From Clostridia bacterium (lineage in GTDB: Bacteria > Bacillota > Clostridia > UMGS1883), in contig JAFSBF010000070.1 of assembly GCA_017441965.1 (NCBI GenBank), positions 1-6,128 of the forward strand: DNA of 6,128 bases. Reading direction: 5' to 3'. This document shows, piece by piece, positions 1 to 6,103 of this stretch (positions within the stretch are counted from its first letter, which is position 1; each line of letters starts with the position of its first letter). The notes under the pieces are model-generated. The model ran no database searches. It was not told the DNA's origin and saw nothing but the letters and a program-made list of their open reading frames with translations. A program made the translations under genes and the position numbers.

Positions 1-21
1 CACACGCGTATATAAAATAGC

Positions 22-64
22 AAACGGTCAGGGATTCTTTTATTTAAGAATCTCTGACCGTTTT
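22..64. terminator. Intrinsic terminator hairpin, probably bidirectional
   Basis: Positions 22-39 and 46-63 form an 18-bp stem with a 6-nt loop (40-45). It lies five bases past the stop codon of the last leftward gene, so it should end the rny operon transcript. The only imperfect pair is 32/53: a G-U wobble if read on the + strand but an A-C mismatch if read on the - strand. The + strand also has TTTT at 61-64 directly after the stem, while the leftward RNA has a weaker broken U-tract (TTTGCTATTTTAT). This suggests it may also stop a rightward gene lying beyond the left edge. Confidence 0.85.
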
Positions 65-68
65 GTTA

Positions 69-899
69 TTAACTGTGCATTATATTAACAAACACTAATT
101 CAGGTCTATTGAAAATTCGTGGTATTCGTGTGCTTTCCCTTGACAGTCCTCGGCTTACAATCAGTTTTCTTCCGTCAAAATCGTACATACCGCCTGCTAA
201 CTTCGGGAAAAAGCCTTGATTTGGAGCATACAAGCCATTTAGTATAAAAGGAATTCCAAATTGCCCTCCGTGAGCGTGTCCCGATAATACTGCATCAAAA
301 TCATATTGAAAATACTTTTCTGCATTTTCAGTGCGATGTGAAAGAAGCAAATTGAATATATCCTCTTCTGCTTTTTCTCCTACTTCTTCAAGTTGTTTTT
401 CCCAAGCCGGATAAGCGCTGTCATATACATTTACCTCAGGGTCATCAATTCCCGAAACGGAAATTTTATTCTCGCCTATCTTAATCACATCGGTATTCCC
501 CCGCAAAACAACTATTCCTTTATAGGTAAGATAGTCAAACATATTATCCATTCTTTTACTCCACCACTCGTGGTTTCCGCTGACATAATACGTTTTATAC
601 TTTTGTGCCAACGCATCAACAAACACTTTGGCATTATTATCATCTAAAACATCATCAAAAATATCGCCGCCCAGAAGCACGACATCAGGCTGATACTTTT
701 CTATTTTATTAAGAAGCTTTTTCTGATTTTTTCCATAATAGCAAGAATGTAAATCCGTTACCAAAGAAAGCTTTATTTTACTATCGATTTTGGGGCTTTT
801 CACATTGTATGTAACGGTCTTCAATCGCACATCAAAGGCAAAAGCCAATATGCATACAAGAAATAAGACTATGGAAAAAATATACTTCCGCTTTTTCAT
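69..899 (-). CDS. Membrane-anchored calcineurin-like metallophosphoesterase (YkuE/YaeI-like)
   Basis: This 276-residue protein has an N-terminal hydrophobic segment (about residues 7-22) after a basic MKKRK start, then a calcineurin-like phosphoesterase fold. The metal-binding motifs are complete: D49-x-H51 (TDLHS), GGD ending at D79, GNHE with N109 and H110, LLLSH with H188, and SGHAHGGQ with H208 and H210. The GHAHGGQ motif is typical of the YkuE/YaeI-like subgroup, which hydrolyses phosphoester bonds using two metal ions. The topology suggests the catalytic domain sits outside the membrane. The segment ends in FLVC, which is not a good lipobox, so it is more likely an anchor or signal peptide than a lipoprotein signal. 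An in-frame ATG at 944 would overlap the upstream gene; the ATG at 899 is chosen because GAGGAG lies 8 nt upstream and the protein then starts at its signal segment. It is the last gene of the operon. The substrate is unknown; related proteins have been linked to cell-wall or lipid phosphoesters. Confidence 0.9.
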   Translation of the reverse strand: MKKRKYIFSIVLFLVCILAFAFDVRLKTVTYNVKSPKIDSKIKLSLVTDLHSCYYGKNQKKLLNKIEKYQPDVVLLGGDIFDDVLDDNNAKVFVDALAQKYKTYYVSGNHEWWSKRMDNMFDYLTYKGIVVLRGNTDVIKIGENKISVSGIDDPEVNVYDSAYPAWEKQLEEVGEKAEEDIFNLLLSHRTENAEKYFQYDFDAVLSGHAHGGQFGIPFILNGLYAPNQGFFPKLAGGMYDFDGRKLIVSRGLSRESTRIPRIFNRPELVFVNIMHS

Positions 900-907
900 A
901 TGACTTT

Positions 908-913
908 CTCCTC
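908..913 (-). promoter_or_regulatory. Ribosome binding site that fixes the phosphoesterase start
   Basis: GAGGAG on the - strand lies 8 nt before the ATG at 899. It sits in the 29-nt gap after the lipoprotein stop and rules out the longer reading from 944. Confidence 0.8.
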
Positions 914-928
914 TCAAAAGAAGAACTT

Positions 929-2473
929 TTACTTCACGCTCCACTTTGATATGTTTTTGTATGGAAATCCCGCCTGTGGATTAAGCTTTCCCATAACCTT
1001 TTCGCCCGTTATAAGGGTATCCTTACAAAATACAAGTCCGCACACGGGCTGCTCACGGGAAAAGACCTCCTCGAAATTAAACACAGCATCAGAAAGGGAA
1101 TCCTTGCTTGGAGAAGATGCTATTGCCGAGAGTGCTAAATTCATATACTCACTTGTATATCCATAGGTGTTAAGCGCACCGTTTTCGGAAAGCAAAAATT
1201 CAAAATCATAGAGATTTCCTATTCTTGTTCCACCTAAATACGCCTCAAATTGACCGCTTTCAATTTCTTTTTTATAATCTTCAAACGAAAGCTCTTTTAT
1301 CTCTACCTCAATACCTGCATTAAAGAGTTGCTTTTTTATAATCTGTGCCGTTTTAATACGGTTTTGATTATCACTATTTACAAGCAAGGTGAAGGAAAGC
1401 TTCTCCCCCTTGTCATTTTTTAAAAGACGTGTTTTTTCGTCAAACGAATATCCTTCAAAGAAAAGCAGTTCATGTGCATTTGCAAGATTATACTGCACAC
1501 CCTCCGATACAGCTATGATTTCCTTTGCCCCCGGATGAAGCGGTGCATTGGCAGTGTCTGCCGCACCAAAATAACCTTCGCTTACAATCTCACTGCGGTC
1601 TATTGCACACGATATCGCTGCCCTTACTGCCTGCGATGAAAAAACACGGCTTTTATGGTTAAACGCCATAAATTCATACTTTGAAGATGGGTAAAGGGTG
1701 CTCCTTACAGTAGTTTTCGGCGTACTGTTCTGAAGGTCAAAGGACTCACCCGTTGTGGCATTTATAACACCGGTATTAAATGCATCGGTTGCCGTCTGCA
1801 TATCACGAATTACCGACACCGAAACCTCTTTGCACTGTGCCTCTCCTCCGTGCCATTTGTCAAACCTTTCAAGTTCAAGACTTGTTGAAACAAGATATTT
1901 TTTCAGTTTATATGCGCCTGTTCCCACGACGGTTTCATTTGGCGACAGATTGTGCGACGCAATAATCGGGAATGTCAGCGAATAGGCAATCTGTCCGTAA
2001 GGTCTTGAAAGAGTAATTTTCAGCGAAAGCGGGTCGATGCTTTGTGCACTTTCAATATATTTAACACAATCTGCGTATTGCAGATGGGAATTTTCTTCCA
2101 AATAGTTTATTGTATGGATTACATCGCCTGATGTAAATTTAATCCCGTCGTGCCATAAAACGCCATCCCTGAGCATAATTACCGCACTTCTTGCATCATC
2201 TGCAATCTGTATACTGCGTGCAAGTACCCCTTCAGGCTCCATCATATCACTAAGTACAAAAAGTGGCTCATAGCACAGAGAAAACGCATCACTGACACTT
2301 ATATTCTCCGCCTCAAGCGGGTTGAGGGAATTGGGAATACGCATCTGCATCATAATTTTCTGACCGTTCTCACTTTGTTTCTTTTCCTCTGTATTATCGC
2401 CTTTACAACCGCTTAACAAAAGCATTACTGACATAAGCACAGACATATATTTTAAAGCTCTTTTGTTATACAT
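929..2473 (-). CDS. Extracellular solute-binding lipoprotein, SBP_bac_5 (OppA/DppA/NikA-like) family
   Basis: This 514-residue protein is of normal length for the peptide/nickel ABC substrate-binding family. A basic N-terminus and hydrophobic stretch lead to a lipobox, L20-S-G-C23, so the mature protein should be lipid-anchored at C23 on the outer face of the membrane. Family features follow in order: PNSLNPLEAENIS near residue 48, LRDGVLWHDG at 101-110 followed by FTSGDVIHTINYL, GTGAYKL at 184-190, and FMAFNHKSRVFSSQAVRAAI from 268 leading into AIDRSEIV. It should capture a peptide or similar solute for an ABC importer, but no permease or ATPase gene lies in the window, so the ligand and partner transporter are unknown. 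The ATG at 2473 is preferred over 2491 because GAGGGAG lies just upstream and this start falls 2 nt after the pgeF stop, suggesting coupled translation. No frameshift or truncation is seen. Confidence 0.92.
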   Translation of the reverse strand: MYNKRALKYMSVLMSVMLLLSGCKGDNTEEKKQSENGQKIMMQMRIPNSLNPLEAENISVSDAFSLCYEPLFVLSDMMEPEGVLARSIQIADDARSAVIMLRDGVLWHDGIKFTSGDVIHTINYLEENSHLQYADCVKYIESAQSIDPLSLKITLSRPYGQIAYSLTFPIIASHNLSPNETVVGTGAYKLKKYLVSTSLELERFDKWHGGEAQCKEVSVSVIRDMQTATDAFNTGVINATTGESFDLQNSTPKTTVRSTLYPSSKYEFMAFNHKSRVFSSQAVRAAISCAIDRSEIVSEGYFGAADTANAPLHPGAKEIIAVSEGVQYNLANAHELLFFEGYSFDEKTRLLKNDKGEKLSFTLLVNSDNQNRIKTAQIIKKQLFNAGIEVEIKELSFEDYKKEIESGQFEAYLGGTRIGNLYDFEFLLSENGALNTYGYTSEYMNLALSAIASSPSKDSLSDAVFNFEEVFSREQPVCGLVFCKDTLITGEKVMGKLNPQAGFPYKNISKWSVK

Positions 2474-2475
2474 AT

Positions 2476-3261
2476 TTACTCCCTCATACATATAATTCCC
2501 GCAAGCGTTCCGCTTTTCCCGTTTTGTCCACGGTGGGAAAAGAATAAATCATTATTACACTTTGTGCATATGCCTGAAAGTGTAATATTTTCCTCATTTA
2601 CTCCGCACTCTTTTATAAGGTCATAATTCACCCTGCCCAAATCGAGCATATATTTATCCATAGGTTTTTGCACATAGTATTTTTCTTCAAATTTTAGTGC
2701 AACGTCACCATCAACCTCGTAGCAGCACTGACCTATACACGGTCCGATGGCAGCATATATATTTTTTGGTTCTGCACCTATTTCTATGAGCTTTTGCACA
2801 GTCTTTTTTGAAATACCGCCCTCTGTTCCCCGCCAGCCTGCGTGCACTGCGGCAATTGCACATATGTCCTGTGCGTATATAAGTACAGGCACACAGTCCG
2901 CACTGTAGCATAAAAGCGGTACGTTTTTAAGGGTAGTGATGCACGCATCAACACCATAATCCCAAGGGGTTTTTACGCCATATCCAATGCGTTTTTCATC
3001 TATTACCTCAACTCTGTCTGTATGCTCCTGACGAGTTGAGGTAAGTGCTTTTATATCAAGGGAAAGCTCTCTGCACAAAATCTCCTCATTCTTGTGTACG
3101 CACTCTATATCATCGCCACGTCTCGGGCTCATAGAAAGGCTTTCGTATGCACCACGGCTTACCCCGCCTTTTCTCGTTGTAAAACCGTGTATAATATTTT
3201 CAAACTGAGAAAACACGTCGCTTTGATAAAGTGCTATTGTTCCTATTTCTGTAATACACAT
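2476..3261 (-). CDS. pgeF: Peptidoglycan editing factor PgeF (YfiH/YlmD, LACC1-type multicopper-oxidase-like family)
   Basis: The 261-residue length is normal for the YfiH/YlmD/LACC1 family. Conserved segments are HGFTTRKGGVS (25-35), RRGDD (47-51), TRQEHTD with metal ligand H80, YSADCVPVL with C123, AVHAGWRGT with H140, and GPCIGQCCYEV (173-183); the C-terminus carries FFSHRGQ. H80, C123 and H140 are the expected zinc and catalytic residues. Family members act as purine nucleoside phosphorylases or deaminases, despite older names such as laccase or polyphenol oxidase. The E. coli protein is implicated in keeping the wrong amino acid out of peptidoglycan stem peptides. It should be cytosolic, as no signal peptide is visible. 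The start overlaps the end of ymdB by 19 nt and GGAGG lies 13 nt upstream, longer than usual, so translation probably depends on coupling. Which activity matters here cannot be read from sequence. Confidence 0.93.
   Translation of the reverse strand: MCITEIGTIALYQSDVFSQFENIIHGFTTRKGGVSRGAYESLSMSPRRGDDIECVHKNEEILCRELSLDIKALTSTRQEHTDRVEVIDEKRIGYGVKTPWDYGVDACITTLKNVPLLCYSADCVPVLIYAQDICAIAAVHAGWRGTEGGISKKTVQKLIEIGAEPKNIYAAIGPCIGQCCYEVDGDVALKFEEKYYVQKPMDKYMLDLGRVNYDLIKECGVNEENITLSGICTKCNNDLFFSHRGQNGKSGTLAGIICMRE
2479..2485 (-). promoter_or_regulatory. Ribosome binding site of the solute-binding lipoprotein
   Basis: GAGGGAG on the - strand ends 5 nt before the ATG at 2473 and lies inside the last codons of pgeF. 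It supports the shorter start and termination-reinitiation coupling. Confidence 0.7.
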
Positions 3262-4037
3262 AATCTTTTAATATCCTCCGCTTTTCCGGTTTCTTCATTT
3301 ATTTTTATAACAACACCGCAAAGCTGTACCTGCCCCCTTGCCACATTGAAGGGCGGGCGTTTCTCCCCCGGGGGGAGGATAAAACGGGCAATTGAAACAT
3401 CCTTATCAAGCCCAAGCACGCTATGCCTTACCCCCGTTCTTCCCACATCTGTAATATATGCCGTACCATTGGGAAGAATTCTTTCATCTGCCGTCTGAAT
3501 ATGCGTATGTGTTCCTAAAACTGCGCTTACCTTTCCGTCAAGATAGTAGCCAAGCGCCTCTTTCTCACTTGTTGCCTCTGCGTGAAAATCTATAATAATA
3601 TTATTTGTCTTTTCTTTCGCCTTTTCTATAAGCTTATCTGCCTCAAAAAAAGGAGAACGGTTATCCTCATTCATATATATTCTGCCAATAAGGTTTATTA
3701 TTGCAAGCTTTGCGCCTTTTGGTGTATTTATAATTGCCATACCCTCGCCGGGGTTTTCCCCGATAAGATTTGCAGGACGGATTATGTTCTCCCCTGCGTT
3801 AAAGAGCTTTATCACATCTTTTTTGGAATATGTGTGATTTCCCATAGTAAAAAAATCTATTCCCGCACGGCAAAGCTCCTCATAACCGTTTGTATTCATA
3901 CCAAGACCGCCCGATGCGTTTTCACCGTTTGCGATTGTATAGTCAATATTATATTCTTCCTTAATTTCAGGGAGCAGTTCAAATACGCCGTCGCGTCCGC
4001 TGCGCCCCATAATGTCGCCAATAAATAAGATGTTCAT
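3243..4037 (-). CDS. ymdB: YmdB-type (TIGR00282) metallophosphoesterase, cyclic nucleotide phosphodiesterase
   Basis: This 264-residue cytosolic protein has the full dinuclear metal site of the TIGR00282/YmdB family: D8 in FIGDIMGRSGRDG, E39 and N40 in NGENASGG, N67 and H68 in MGNHTY, H152 in DFHAEATSEK, and H177 and H179 in GTHTHIQTAD, followed by ITDVGRTG. In Bacillus subtilis YmdB is a phosphodiesterase active on cyclic nucleotides and affects biofilm versus motility states; it is encoded next to rny, as here. The ATG at 4037 is chosen over the in-frame ATG at 4082 because AGGAAAGG lies 8 nt upstream, the family begins at MNILFIGD, and the extra residues would be translated from the rny/ymdB hairpin. 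Near the C-terminus the ILPPGEKRPPF segment looks slightly longer than the usual family sequence from memory and is encoded by an unusually GC-rich palindrome. Confidence 0.95.
   Translation of the reverse strand: MNILFIGDIMGRSGRDGVFELLPEIKEEYNIDYTIANGENASGGLGMNTNGYEELCRAGIDFFTMGNHTYSKKDVIKLFNAGENIIRPANLIGENPGEGMAIINTPKGAKLAIINLIGRIYMNEDNRSPFFEADKLIEKAKEKTNNIIIDFHAEATSEKEALGYYLDGKVSAVLGTHTHIQTADERILPNGTAYITDVGRTGVRHSVLGLDKDVSIARFILPPGEKRPPFNVARGQVQLCGVVIKINEETGKAEDIKRLCVLQK
3275..3279 (-). promoter_or_regulatory. Distant ribosome binding site of pgeF
   Basis: GGAGG on the - strand lies within the ymdB coding sequence, 13 nt from the pgeF ATG at 3261. The spacing is longer than optimal, and no alternative in-frame ATG, GTG or TTG is closer, so coupling to ymdB termination is likely. 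Confidence 0.55.
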
Positions 4038-4045
4038 TTTTAATA

Positions 4046-4053
4046 CCTTTCCT
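4046..4053 (-). promoter_or_regulatory. Ribosome binding site that fixes the ymdB start
   Basis: AGGAAAGG on the - strand lies 8 nt before the ATG at 4037. Its GAAAGG part (4046-4051) is complementary to CCTTTC read from 4066-4061, the 3' flank of the upstream hairpin. Confidence 0.75.
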
Positions 4054-4061
4054 GGAAAACG

Positions 4062-4091
4062 AAAGGGCATTTGATATAACAAATGCCCCTT
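4062..4091 (-). terminator. Hairpin between rny and ymdB (attenuator or mRNA-end/processing stem)
   Basis: In the leftward RNA the arms at 4091-4080 and 4073-4062 form a 12-bp stem, including one G-U pair, around a 6-nt loop. The arm is GGGGCATTTG with flanking A-U pairs. On the + strand the same position is an A-C mismatch, so the structure is better in the leftward transcript. The stem's terminal UUU is followed by CGUUUUCC, an interrupted U-tract, so it could act as a partial terminator lowering expression of the four downstream genes. A stabilising 3' end or a cleavage boundary is also possible. It begins 12 nt past the rny stop codon. Confidence 0.65.
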
Positions 4092-4103
4092 GTGCTTTCT
4101 TAA

Positions 4104-5657
4104 TTACTTAGCATAATCTGTAGTCCTTGTCTCACGAATAAGATTAATCTTAATCTGTCCGGGATATTCAAGCTCGCTCTCAATCTTCTTGACGATTTCT
4201 CTTGCAACAAATTCCATATCACCGTCACCGATTTCTTCGGGCTTAACCATAATACGAACCTCACGGCCTGCCTGAATTGCGTAGGATTTTTCAACACCTG
4301 CAAATGAGGTGGCAATTTCTTCAAGCTGCTGAAGTCGTTTTATGTAGGCTTCGATATTTTCCCTTCTTGCACCGGGTCTTGCCGCACTTACTGCATCGGC
4401 AGCCTGTACAAGGCACGCAATAATAGTCTTTGCCTCAACATCTCCGTGATGTGCCTCAATTGCGTGGATAACATCTTTATTTTCGTTATACTTTTTCGCA
4501 ATATCAACACCGATGGAAATATGACTTCCCTCAATTTCGTGGTCAACTGCCTTACCAATATCGTGAAGCAGTCCTGCTCGCTTTGCAAGCGCAACATCCA
4601 CACCAAGCTCCCCTGCCATAATTCCTGCAACGTGGGCAACCTCGATAGAATGCTTGAGCACGTTCTGACCGTAGCTCGTTCTGAATTTAAGCTTACCTAA
4701 AAGCTTAATGATTTCAGGATGCAAGCCGTGTACACCTGTATCGAATGTAGCCTGCTCACCCTCCTGCTTAATGGTTGCGTCAACCTCTTTTTTCGCACGC
4801 TCCACCATTTCCTCAATTCTTGAAGGATGAATACGTCCGTCTGTAATCAGTTTTTCAAGCGCAACTCTTGCAACCTCTCTGCGGATGGGGTCAAATCCTG
4901 AAAGGATAACCGCCTCGGGCGTATCGTCTATAATAAGGTCGATACCGGTGAGAGTTTCAAGTGTTCTGATGTTTCGGCCCTCACGACCGATAATTCTTCC
5001 CTTCATTTCATCGTTGGGAAGTGAAACAACCGAAACGGTAGTTTCTGCAACGTGGTCTGCCGCACAACGCTGAATACCTGCGCTGATAATGTTCTTTGCA
5101 CGTTTGTCGGCCTCTTCCTTGGCCTGAGTTTCAATTTCCTTAATCATTATTGCAGCTTCGTGACGAACCTCGTCCTCAACATTACGAAGTAAATATTCCT
5201 TTGCTTCCTCCGCTGTCAATCCTGAAAGGCGTTCAAGCATTTCTATCTGCGCCTTATGAATGCCTGCAATTTTTTCCTTTTCTTCATCGGCTTCCTTGAT
5301 TTTTCTGTTTAACGTTTCGTCCTTTTTCTCAAGGGACTCCGTCTTTTTATCAAGAGCCTCTTCCTTTTGCTGTAGTCTGCGTTCCTGCCTTGAGATTTCA
5401 ACACGTCTTTCCTTAAGCTCTTTTTCAGCCTCATTACGGTTTCTGATAATCTCTTCCTTTGCGCTCAGCAGTGATTCACGCTTTTTGTCCTCAGCCTTTT
5501 TCGTGGCTTCATCGACAATGCGCTTTGCCTCTGCTTCTGCTCCGCCTATTTCAGCTTCAGCTATCTTTTTTCTGTATGAAATACCTAATCGAAAGCTAAT
5601 CACTCCGGAGGCGATTGCAAGAACCAGTGCAACTACAGCAGCAATGGCAATTTCCAT
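4104..5657 (-). CDS. rny: Ribonuclease Y (membrane-anchored endoribonuclease)
   Basis: This 517-residue protein matches RNase Y across its length (about 520 in Bacillus). Residues 4-25 form an N-terminal membrane anchor. A long charged coiled coil rich in E, K and R covers about 28-190. A KH RNA-binding domain follows, with the GREG loop at 224-227 in [15 protein letters not shown]. The HD domain contains [12 protein letters not shown] (H336), LLHDIGK with H365-D366, AHHGD (H403, H404) and D421. The C-terminal domain ends in TTDYAK. RNase Y makes the initiating cuts in mRNA decay and in maturation of operon transcripts, acting at the inner face of the membrane and often on 5'-monophosphate RNA. 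The ATG is preceded by AAGGAGGTG, giving a 7-nt spacing from AGGAGG. It is the first gene of the five-gene operon and has its own consensus promoter. No key residue is missing. Confidence 0.98.
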   Translation of the reverse strand: MEIAIAAVVALVLAIASGVISFRLGISYRKKIAEAEIGGAEAEAKRIVDEATKKAEDKKRESLLSAKEEIIRNRNEAEKELKERRVEISRQERRLQQKEEALDKKTESLEKKDETLNRKIKEADEEKEKIAGIHKAQIEMLERLSGLTAEEAKEYLLRNVEDEVRHEAAIMIKEIETQAKEEADKRAKNIISAGIQRCAADHVAETTVSVVSLPNDEMKGRIIGREGRNIRTLETLTGIDLIIDDTPEAVILSGFDPIRREVARVALEKLITDGRIHPSRIEEMVERAKKEVDATIKQEGEQATFDTGVHGLHPEIIKLLGKLKFRTSYGQNVLKHSIEVAHVAGIMAGELGVDVALAKRAGLLHDIGKAVDHEIEGSHISIGVDIAKKYNENKDVIHAIEAHHGDVEAKTIIACLVQAADAVSAARPGARRENIEAYIKRLQQLEEIATSFAGVEKSYAIQAGREVRIMVKPEEIGDGDMEFVAREIVKKIESELEYPGQIKINLIRETRTTDYAK

Positions 5658-5682
5658 TGTAGCACCTCCTTATATATATTAA

Positions 5683-5700
5683 GTCTTTATACACAAAGAC
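5683..5700 (-). promoter_or_regulatory. Stem-loop at the predicted 5' end of rny mRNA
   Basis: In the leftward RNA GUCUUU (5700-5695) pairs perfectly with AAAGAC (5688-5683) around the loop GUGUAU. The first base of the stem coincides with the +1 predicted from the promoter, so the mRNA would begin with a closed hairpin, 12 nt upstream of the AAGGAGGTG site. Such 5' stems are known to protect mRNAs in Gram-positive bacteria. The role here is inferred. Confidence 0.55.
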
Positions 5701-5706
5701 AATTAT

Positions 5707-5735
5707 ATTATATATTTTTTTGTTAAAACTGTCAA
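5707..5735 (-). promoter_or_regulatory. Sigma-A promoter of the rny operon
   Basis: On the - strand a perfect -35 box TTGACA (5735-5730) and a perfect -10 box TATAAT (5712-5707) are separated by exactly 17 nt. The predicted +1 is the G at about 5700, giving a leader of about 43 nt before the rny ATG. The surrounding DNA is strongly AT-rich. Confidence 0.88.
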
Positions 5736-5802
5736 GATTAAATATTGTCTTTTATGCATTTTTTCGAGTATGAAAATTTTTTTAATATTAAGAAAAAAGT
5801 TG

Positions 5803-5831
5803 TTGCATTTATAAAAAACTTATGCTATAAT
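5803..5831 (+). promoter_or_regulatory. Sigma-A promoter of rpmE, extended -10
   Basis: TTGCAT (5803-5808) and TATAAT (5826-5831) are spaced by 17 nt, and TG at 5823-5824 makes an extended -10 (TGCTATAAT). Upstream A/T tracts at about 5775-5800 resemble an UP element. The predicted +1 is near 5838, giving a leader of about 59 nt. This fits a highly expressed ribosomal protein gene. Confidence 0.87.
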
Positions 5832-5884
5832 AGCTTTTGCTGAATTGTTATTTAATTTTTTTATTATATCCATTTTTTCAGAAA

Positions 5885-5890
5885 GAGGTG
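5885..5890 (+). promoter_or_regulatory. Ribosome binding site that fixes the GTG start of rpmE
   Basis: GAGGTG lies 6 nt before the GTG at 5897. The only upstream in-frame alternatives are a TTG at 5837, which lies at or before the predicted transcription start, and a GTG at 5888 inside this site itself. Confidence 0.8.
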
Positions 5891-5896
5891 AATGTC

Positions 5897-6103
5897 GTGA
5901 GAGAAGGTATCCATCCTGATTATAAGCAGACAGCCATCAAATGTGCTTGCGGTAATGTAATTGAAACAGGTTCTACAAAGGAAAACATTTTTGTTGAAAT
6001 TTGTTCTAAGTGCCATCCTTTCTTTACAGGAAAGCAGAAATTCGTTGATGCAGGCGGACGTGTTGAAAGATTCAGAAAGCGTCTTGAAGCGTCAAAGAAA
6101 TAA
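5897..6103 (+). CDS. rpmE: 50S ribosomal protein L31, zinc-binding (C+) type
   Basis: The 68-residue protein starts with a GTG and begins [11 protein letters not shown], like RpmE of Bacillus (MKAGIHPNFKK). It has the four zinc ligands of the C+ form: C16 and C18 in KCACGN, and C36 and C39 in EICSKCHPF. The family ending [13 protein letters not shown] is also present. L31 sits on the 50S subunit near the central protuberance and bridges to the 30S head. Zinc-dependent L31 can be exchanged for a non-zinc paralogue under zinc shortage in organisms that carry one; whether this organism does is not visible here. The longer reading from 5837 (TTG) is rejected because it would add a hydrophobic extension that the family lacks and would start at the predicted transcription start. 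It is transcribed divergently from rny. No terminator follows in the remaining 25 bases, so the transcript may continue into a downstream gene. Confidence 0.97.
   Translation: MREGIHPDYKQTAIKCACGNVIETGSTKENIFVEICSKCHPFFTGKQKFVDAGGRVERFRKRLEASKK

Noticed and set aside
831..899. Possible lipobox (FLVC) in the phosphoesterase N-terminus
   Set aside because: Position -1 is Val rather than Gly, Ala or Ser, and hydrophobic residues continue past the Cys, so a membrane anchor is more likely.
900..944. Longer start of the phosphoesterase (ATG at 944)
   Set aside because: It overlaps the lipoprotein gene and would read through the strong GAGGAG site; the ATG at 899 is correctly spaced and begins at the signal segment.
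393..1166. Rightward open frames opposite the phosphoesterase and lipoprotein ends (393-647, 900-1166)
   Set aside because: They are shadows of coding sequence on the other strand, without their own promoter or a recognisable product.
3094..4028. Rightward open frames opposite pgeF and ymdB (3094-3498 and 3582-4028)
   Set aside because: Both lie wholly opposite well-recognised genes with complete catalytic motifs, and their translations resemble no protein family I know.
5260..5682. 140-residue rightward open frame rich in Ser, Phe and Leu
   Set aside because: It is the antisense of the RNase Y coiled-coil and membrane anchor; low-complexity codons on the real strand leave the opposite frame open. 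It has no ribosome binding site or family features.
5837..5896. N-terminal extension of L31 from a TTG at 5837
   Set aside because: The TTG coincides with the predicted transcription start, has no ribosome binding site, and would add a hydrophobic leader absent from L31 proteins.
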